Of a stretch of 64,000 nucleotides of DNA, positions 60,601 to 64,000 are shown piece after piece. Positions within the stretch are counted from its first letter, which is position 1. Each line of letters begins with the position of its first letter. The stretch comes from UBA4636 sp963650915. GTDB taxonomy: Bacteria; Bacillota; Clostridia; Christensenellales; Borkfalkiaceae. The DNA is taken from positions 29,095-93,094 of the forward strand of contig CAVJMJ010000005.1 in assembly GCA_963650915.1 (NCBI GenBank). Direction: 5' to 3'. The position numbers and the translations under genes are program-made. Under the pieces are notes generated by a model. The model ran no database searches. It worked only from the letters and a program-made list of their open reading frames with translations, and was not told the origin of the DNA.

Positions 60601-61736
60601 GCGCAATCGATATTCCGTCCGAAATTAGCGGTATCACTATAACGTCTATCGGCAATGGCGCTTTCAGGAATTGTAAAAATATAACAAGTGTAACTATACC
60701 CGACAGTATAACTTCTGTAGGCGAAGATGCGTTTTCAGGTTGTCCGATAGAAACTGCAACTGTACCATTTTTGGCAATCGGATATATTCCGAAAGACAAT
60801 TTAAAATCGGTGACAATCACTAACGGAACCTCTATAGGCAAAGACGCATTATCCGGTTGTAGCGAACTTACAAGTGTAACTATCCTCGATAGCGTGACTT
60901 CTATCGGTGATCAAGCGTTCTATAATTGCAGCAGTTTAACAAGCATAACAATTCCCGACAGTGTAACTTCTATCGGTAATTTTGCGTTCTATGGTTGCAG
61001 CGGGCTTACAAGCGTAACAATTCCCGACAGTGTAACTTCTATAGGTAATTATGCGTTCTATGGTTGCAGCGGACTTACAAGTGTAACAATTCCCGACAGT
61101 GTAACTTCTATCGGTAATTTTGCGTTCTATGGTTGCAGCGGGCTTACAAGCGTAACAATTCCCGACAGTGTAACTTCTATAGGTAATTATGCGTTCTATG
61201 GTTGCAGCGGACTTACAAGTGTAACAATTCCCGACAGTGTAACTTCTATCGGTAATTTTGCGTTCTATGGTTGCAGCGGAGTTACGAGTGTATATTATCT
61301 CGGTACGATAGACCAATGGGCAGAAATTAGTTTTGGTGGTGATACTTCTAATCCGATATATTATGCAAAAAAACTATACATAAACGACGAATTAGTAACC
61401 GAAGCTAACTTAACCACCGCAACTAAAATATCTGCTTTTGCGTTTTATAATTGCAGCGGTTTAACAAGTGTCACTATCTCCGATAGCGTAACAAGTATAA
61501 ATAAGAGTGCATTCTGTGGTTGTAGCGGACTTAAAACAGTTTACTATAAAGGTACAGCCGAACAATGGAATAAGATTTCAATTGGGACATATAACAGCAA
61601 GTTAACAAATGCGACGCGGTATTATTACAGCGAAAGCGAGCCTGCTCTAAATTCCGACGGCACGGCGTACGACGGCAACTATTGGCATTACGCCGACGAC
61701 GGCGTCACCCCCGTTATCCGGAAAAAAGATAACTAA
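57618..61736 (+). CDS. Phase-variable BspA-like leucine-rich-repeat surface lipoprotein
   Basis: 1372 residues. Signal peptide with lipobox AVGC (lipidated Cys24). Three almost identical 80-residue repeats (about 35-274) each with HKCECGEEY and RKCTRSGCTY cysteine pairs, then a fourth partial one. A Big2 Ig-like domain (about 371-447), a first LRR_5 block (about 470-600), a region with YKYTMSGSGSDNLY and a Listeria-Bacteroides repeat (about 905-974, ending LYAKW). A second LRR_5 block (about 994-1330) has five GLTSVTIPDSVTSIGN(F/Y)AFYGCS units. It ends NYWHYADDGVTPVIRKKDN. Such proteins bind host or microbial surfaces. AGGAGG upstream; transcription depends on the switch. Confidence 0.92.
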   Translation: MKKFTLLTLCLVFLLSLSIFAVGCGNNNDKTQDTHTHSYVETVVSPTCTTGGYTLHKCECGEEYKDNITSALDHAMSEWKIVKQPTETGQGLKTRKCTRSGCTYTESENIPKLTHTHSYKETVVSPTCTTGGYTLHKCECGEEYKDNITSALDHAMSEWKIVKQPTETGQGLKTRKCTRSGCTYTESENIPKLTHTHSYKETVVSPTCTTGGYTLHKCECGEEYKDNTTSALDHAMSEWGIVKQPTETEQGLKTRKCTRSGCTYTESENIPKLTHTHRFTEQIVTGEYLATAATCTEKAAYYYSCACGEKGSETFEYGEYGNHTYAPEWSSDKSRHWHVSTCIHNVRKDEESHNFVNNICTTCQYDRTIKISSITLNKTELSISVGDSIDLVATILPEDATDKTVVWTSSSPTVATVENGKITAIAKGSTIITATAGELSATCSLDVENFLFAPVGNNYSVTAYIGNESVVEVPAKHNGKTVTMIGERAFYDCSQINEVVLPNTIKEIGTEAFGYCTSLTKIEIAACTRLKDKAFIGCTALAEIYFPDGLVSIGTSPFTECSSLVKITIESGTVSNSVFAGNKYVKEIVLGSGVTEIAQNAFQGCSSLDRLTIPRVDENNRFNNYYFGVPTYKYTMSGSGSDNLYPEGGKAYTYKDSNGVSYVFNIPLDGTNWYYDGKGVTYNGLYYTYKDEPITVNSWQNWYEATVGVSYKKPKTWTANFYYTPDTSLKTLIITDQTISVYNEVFTGLGCKLEIKQKFPIKSVTLVGDSKVYLNEFDFDNYLLKVTYTDGFAENFPFDVKYLKNDLDDFQTEGKKTLLINYGGVDGEFKVTLIGIFSDVFFEDKIFVADGTPKKLEVKGAPEGTVISYKNNEQTQVGEYTVIATLTNECYETKSFTATLKIRQEKYNIVYMLGNVATNDNPNCYYYGQTLTLNNPLSKCGEFVAWYTDKNYNNLFTEITTTTYGDLTLYAKWSEYYNVLGNCITGLTETGKKLSAIDIPSEISGITITSIGNGAFRNCKNITSVTIPDSITSVGEDAFSGCPIETATVPFLAIGYIPKDNLKSVTITNGTSIGKDALSGCSELTSVTILDSVTSIGDQAFYNCSSLTSITIPDSVTSIGNFAFYGCSGLTSVTIPDSVTSIGNYAFYGCSGLTSVTIPDSVTSIGNFAFYGCSGLTSVTIPDSVTSIGNYAFYGCSGLTSVTIPDSVTSIGNFAFYGCSGVTSVYYLGTIDQWAEISFGGDTSNPIYYAKKLYINDELVTEANLTTATKISAFAFYNCSGLTSVTISDSVTSINKSAFCGCSGLKTVYYKGTAEQWNKISIGTYNSKLTNATRYYYSESEPALNSDGTAYDGNYWHYADDGVTPVIRKKDN
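57721..58440 (+). repeat. Three 240-bp intragenic repeats
   Basis: Exact 240-bp period (57721-57960, 57961-58200, 58201-58440) encoding the Cys-rich 80-residue units. The first two differ by only a few bases. Copy number should vary by slippage or recombination without breaking the frame. Confidence 0.95.
60900..61280 (+). repeat. Intragenic LRR repeats, 69 bp in a 138-bp higher-order unit
   Basis: Units alternate between GNFAFYGCSG and GNYAFYGCSG versions, so pairs (138 bp) are almost identical and single units less so: a sign of recent duplication of pairs. Confidence 0.9.
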
Positions 61737-61840
61737 AAATTAACGGGGCAATAAAAAATCAATTTTATTGCCCCAAAAAATGATATTGTAAAATAAAGTG
61801 CGCAAGTTAGAAAAAAGGGGCTGTAAAAAAACAACCGAAG

Positions 61841-61883
61841 AAAAAGTGAGATATTGACAAATTGTCGAGATCTCACTTTTTTT
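61841..61883 (+). terminator. Terminator of the BspA-like gene
   Basis: AAAAAGTGAGAT / ATCTCACTTTTT, extended inside by TTGACA...TGTCGA, with a T run after it. An additional perfect stem, GGGGCAATAAAA / TTTTATTGCCCC (61745-61774), directly follows the stop but lacks T on this strand. From 61890 to 62104 nothing firm is seen. Confidence 0.8.
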
Positions 61884-62104
61884 GGTGCAATAAAAATTAT
61901 TTTGATATGATGGTTTATATGGAATAACTCCAAAATAGGAACTTTTTCTGACATTTTCCAATTTTATGTACAACAAACAAAACCGACAGCAATTTTGCCG
62001 ATTTTCTTCCATTCGTTTTATGTGGATAAATTTATTTTTTAAGCGGCGAGTTTCTCCGCTAAACTCATTAAATAAAATTTATGAAGGTTAAAACCGCAGG
62101 AAAT

Positions 62105-62131
62105 TAAATATGACAACTTACGTCATATTTA
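62105..62131 (-). terminator. Hairpin after the AbiE operon
   Basis: Perfect 10-bp stem TAAATATGAC / GTCATATTTA, loop AACTTAC, nine bases past the AbiEii stop. No clear T run. Confidence 0.5.
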
Positions 62132-62139
62132 TAAAAATT

Positions 62140-63081
62140 CTAATTGTTATTTTCTCTTACTCTCCACAATGCCATTGGATGAGCGGAGATACGTTCTAAT
62201 ATTTCTTTATCTCCAAACAACAGTTCAGGGCGATAATTTTTAGAAGCAAATTCTTTTACAAATTCCTTTTCGTTATCGCTAAACACAAACAATTTTTGCA
62301 AATATTCTTTTATCGATGCAATTACCGCGTCTTTTTTGAAACGGTCGTTTTTGTTAAGCATAGGTTTTAATTGCCTGTTAATATCTCTGTCCGTAACTCC
62401 ATCTAAAATATCAAGCGAAACGTCACAAATACTTGCATCGCCACCGATACAGTTATAGAATATGGTACATTTTTTAAGCATTTCCTTATCTTCGATAATA
62501 CCATTTGCAATCAGACCATAAACGTCGTAAACGTCTCTTGGTTTACAACGACCGATTAAAGCCGCAAGTTTGCTTCCGTATAATTCACAAGCGCTTAAAA
62601 CTTTTACGCATATATTGCTTTCGGCAACGGGAGTTCTAATAGGTTTGTAGCAGAGCGGAAGAACGTGCTTTCTATCAAGATAGTTTATTTCTATTTTTAT
62701 ATTGTCACGGTTGCCTGCATTGTTTATATATTGAAAAACGGCGGAATCTAACGCAAAATACCTTTTACTTTGCGGCGAAAGCGAATAATTCTTTTGAAAC
62801 AACGCCATTTGCAGGAAGTTCCACAATTCATCCTTATCTTTTTCCATTTCTTCTTTCGTATCGCCGATATAGTCTAAATCTATGTCAACTGAAAGTCTCG
62901 GAAGTTCACGATAAAACAAATTTATAGCCGTTCCGCCTTTAAGAGCAAGCTTATCTTTCCATTTAGACGTGAACACAAACTCTAAAATATCCGCAAGGCG
63001 CATAACCTTTTCAACGTTATCTTTTATAAAATTCGTCTCTTTTGCTATTTTAACTACGTTCTTTTGAGATATGTTTATCAT
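62140..63081 (-). CDS. AbiEii-type nucleotidyltransferase toxin
   Basis: 313 residues. Type IV toxin of the AbiE family, in which known members are nucleotidyltransferases that modify tRNA and arrest growth, giving phage abortive infection. Motifs: LKGGTAINLFYRELPRLSVDIDLDYIGD (GG-T-x-L and the DxD metal site), followed by an active-site Lys/Asp region in KIEINYLDRKHVLPL and GRCKPRDVYDVYGLI (the usual K/R-D-x-x-D motif). It follows the antitoxin gene by one base, so they are coupled. Confidence 0.9.
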   Translation of the reverse strand: MINISQKNVVKIAKETNFIKDNVEKVMRLADILEFVFTSKWKDKLALKGGTAINLFYRELPRLSVDIDLDYIGDTKEEMEKDKDELWNFLQMALFQKNYSLSPQSKRYFALDSAVFQYINNAGNRDNIKIEINYLDRKHVLPLCYKPIRTPVAESNICVKVLSACELYGSKLAALIGRCKPRDVYDVYGLIANGIIEDKEMLKKCTIFYNCIGGDASICDVSLDILDGVTDRDINRQLKPMLNKNDRFKKDAVIASIKEYLQKLFVFSDNEKEFVKEFASKNYRPELLFGDKEILERISAHPMALWRVRENNN

Positions 63082-63082
63082 A

Positions 63083-63820
63083 TCAGTTCTCCGTGTTTAT
63101 AAGTTTTTCAGGATACATAATCCCCCAATACTTATCCGTTTTTCTCGGCATCTTTTTATTTTCGCTTATATCTTCTAATTTTATAGAGCAGTTTTGCTTA
63201 CATATATCAAAGAAGTTTTGCGAGAGGAGGTCTTTCTTGAACAATGAAAGCAAAAAGCCCGTCTTTTTATAAACGAATTTCTTATTGTACTCTTTCAAAT
63301 AGGATAATAACGCTTGCTCGTCAAGATGGGTAATCCCGTTTAACGCCGTAACAAGTTCTTCAAGTCCGCCCGCAAGGTCGATACGGTCAATACAATCCAC
63401 TACCGTTCTTTCTAAATCGGTAACGACGATTTCCGCATTTTGCTCTAAGTGCACTATTCCACCCTTTGCAGTATAAGAGAAAAATTTGTATTCAAGCCCA
63501 TTATATTCAAAGGGAATATTTCTTTTTTCGGTAAAAACTTGCACTTCCGAAAACATTTGATTGCCAAGCCCGTGAAATTCTAACGCCGAATGATATGCAA
63601 CGCAAGCGTTTTCAAAGAGCGCTGACGCTATTTCAAAACGGCTCGCAAAAATATCGCCTGTCAAAGGATTCACTGTCGCATATAACCCATTTTTAATTTT
63701 GGCTACACACCCACCGTCAATTAGCGATTTTAATTTCGCTTGCATGCTACGCACACTTGTAAAATTTTCTAAAATATCTTGTGTACGAAATAATGCATGA
63801 GTTTGATAAAAATCTTTCAT
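63083..63820 (-). CDS. AbiEi-type antitoxin and autorepressor
   Basis: 245 residues. N-terminal winged helix-turn-helix (about 1-60: FRTQDILENFTSVRSMQAKLKSLIDGGCVAKIKNGLYATV) that binds operator DNA, and a C-terminal antitoxin domain (YHSALEFHGLGNQMFSEVQVFTEKR; GIVHLEQNAEIVVTDLERTVVDCIDRIDLAGG). Family members repress their own operon and neutralise AbiEii without stable contact. An inverted repeat overlaps the promoter, as expected. Confidence 0.88.
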   Translation of the reverse strand: MKDFYQTHALFRTQDILENFTSVRSMQAKLKSLIDGGCVAKIKNGLYATVNPLTGDIFASRFEIASALFENACVAYHSALEFHGLGNQMFSEVQVFTEKRNIPFEYNGLEYKFFSYTAKGGIVHLEQNAEIVVTDLERTVVDCIDRIDLAGGLEELVTALNGITHLDEQALLSYLKEYNKKFVYKKTGFLLSLFKKDLLSQNFFDICKQNCSIKLEDISENKKMPRKTDKYWGIMYPEKLINTEN

Positions 63821-63845
63821 TCCTATATTTTCCTTATTTGATTAT

Positions 63846-63899
63846 ACCTATTTTACATAATTTACGAATAAAAGTCAACGCTTTTTATGTAATTTAGGT
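63846..63899 (-). promoter_or_regulatory. AbiE operon promoter with inverted-repeat operator
   Basis: Leftward -35 TTGACT (63873-63878), 17-bp spacer, -10 TAAAAT (63850-63855). The inverted repeat ACCTATTTTACATAA (63846-63860) / TTATGTAATTTAGGT (63885-63899), 13 of 15 matching, covers the -10 and flanks the -35. Confidence 0.75.
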
Positions 63900-64000
63900 A
63901 ATACTTAAAAAGTTAGAATATCCGCTGTGGACACAATCGCAGTTTTTTACAGAACTCCAAAATTTCGCTTTTCAAATTTTCAAGAGAATTTGTCATTCTT

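Noticed and set aside
61733..62012. Overlapping leftward open frames after the BspA-like gene
   Set aside because: Low complexity, no ribosome sites, overlap two terminator hairpins.
62039..62122. 28-codon frame reading ...CGFNLHKFYLMSLAEKLAA, similar in feel to a transposase C-terminus
   Set aside because: Too short to assign; a stop precedes it, no terminal inverted repeats found. Possible insertion-sequence remnant only.

Overview
The window looks like the chromosome of an uncultured, low-to-mid GC Bacillota, most likely a gut-type clostridium. The reasons are a division and cell-wall (dcw) cluster with SpoVD, SpoIIID and a PdaB-like deacetylase (sporulation lineage), consensus sigma-A promoters, AGGAGG ribosome sites, and meso-diaminopimelate-type MurE. 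No database was available; all names rest on motifs, length and gene order.

Layout. 0-13.4 kb: pyrG, an AlkD-like repair protein, an Eco47II-type restriction-modification pair, tRNA-Pro(CGG), an ABC exporter, typA, and small accessory enzymes including a 5'-truncated MATE transporter. 13.7-30.5 kb: the dcw cluster, all leftward from one strong promoter: mraZ-rsmH-ftsL-spoVD-murE-mraY-murD-ftsW-murA-ftsQ-ftsA-like-ftsZ. It is unusual: the ftsZ frame carries an in-frame 752-residue acidic and coiled-coil N-terminal extension with an internal start, FtsL has a long disordered cytoplasmic head, and the FtsA-like protein lacks a visible membrane-targeting tail. 30.5-32.1 kb: a 1.57 kb gene-free region with an inverted pair of DnaA-box-like sites. 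32-37 kb: rpsT, a lipoprotein, fhs, alr. 37.3-48.8 kb: a compact short-tailed-phage-like head module (TerL, TerS-like piece, portal, scaffold-like, capsid, adaptor, beta-propeller and unknowns) with no recognisable integrase, replication or lysis gene, with two rightward single-pass membrane proteins interleaved or adjacent. 51.7-55.4 kb: trmO, an SSB-like protein, pdaB-like, spoIIID, rplS.

56-61.7 kb is the most striking region: a tyrosine recombinase gene whose 3' end runs into a six-copy 67-bp tandem array, then a segment bounded by a perfect 18-bp inverted repeat and carrying a near-consensus promoter, then a 1372-residue BspA-like lipoprotein. The promoter points away from the lipoprotein as sequenced, so I read this as a phase-variable promoter switch caught in the OFF orientation, with its probable recombinase next to it. 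The window ends with an AbiE-type toxin-antitoxin pair with an inverted-repeat operator over its promoter.

Intergenic DNA is rich in tandem and dispersed repeats, several of which start at or within stop codons. An 18-mer occurs four times exactly, in two phage-module genes and in two host terminators.
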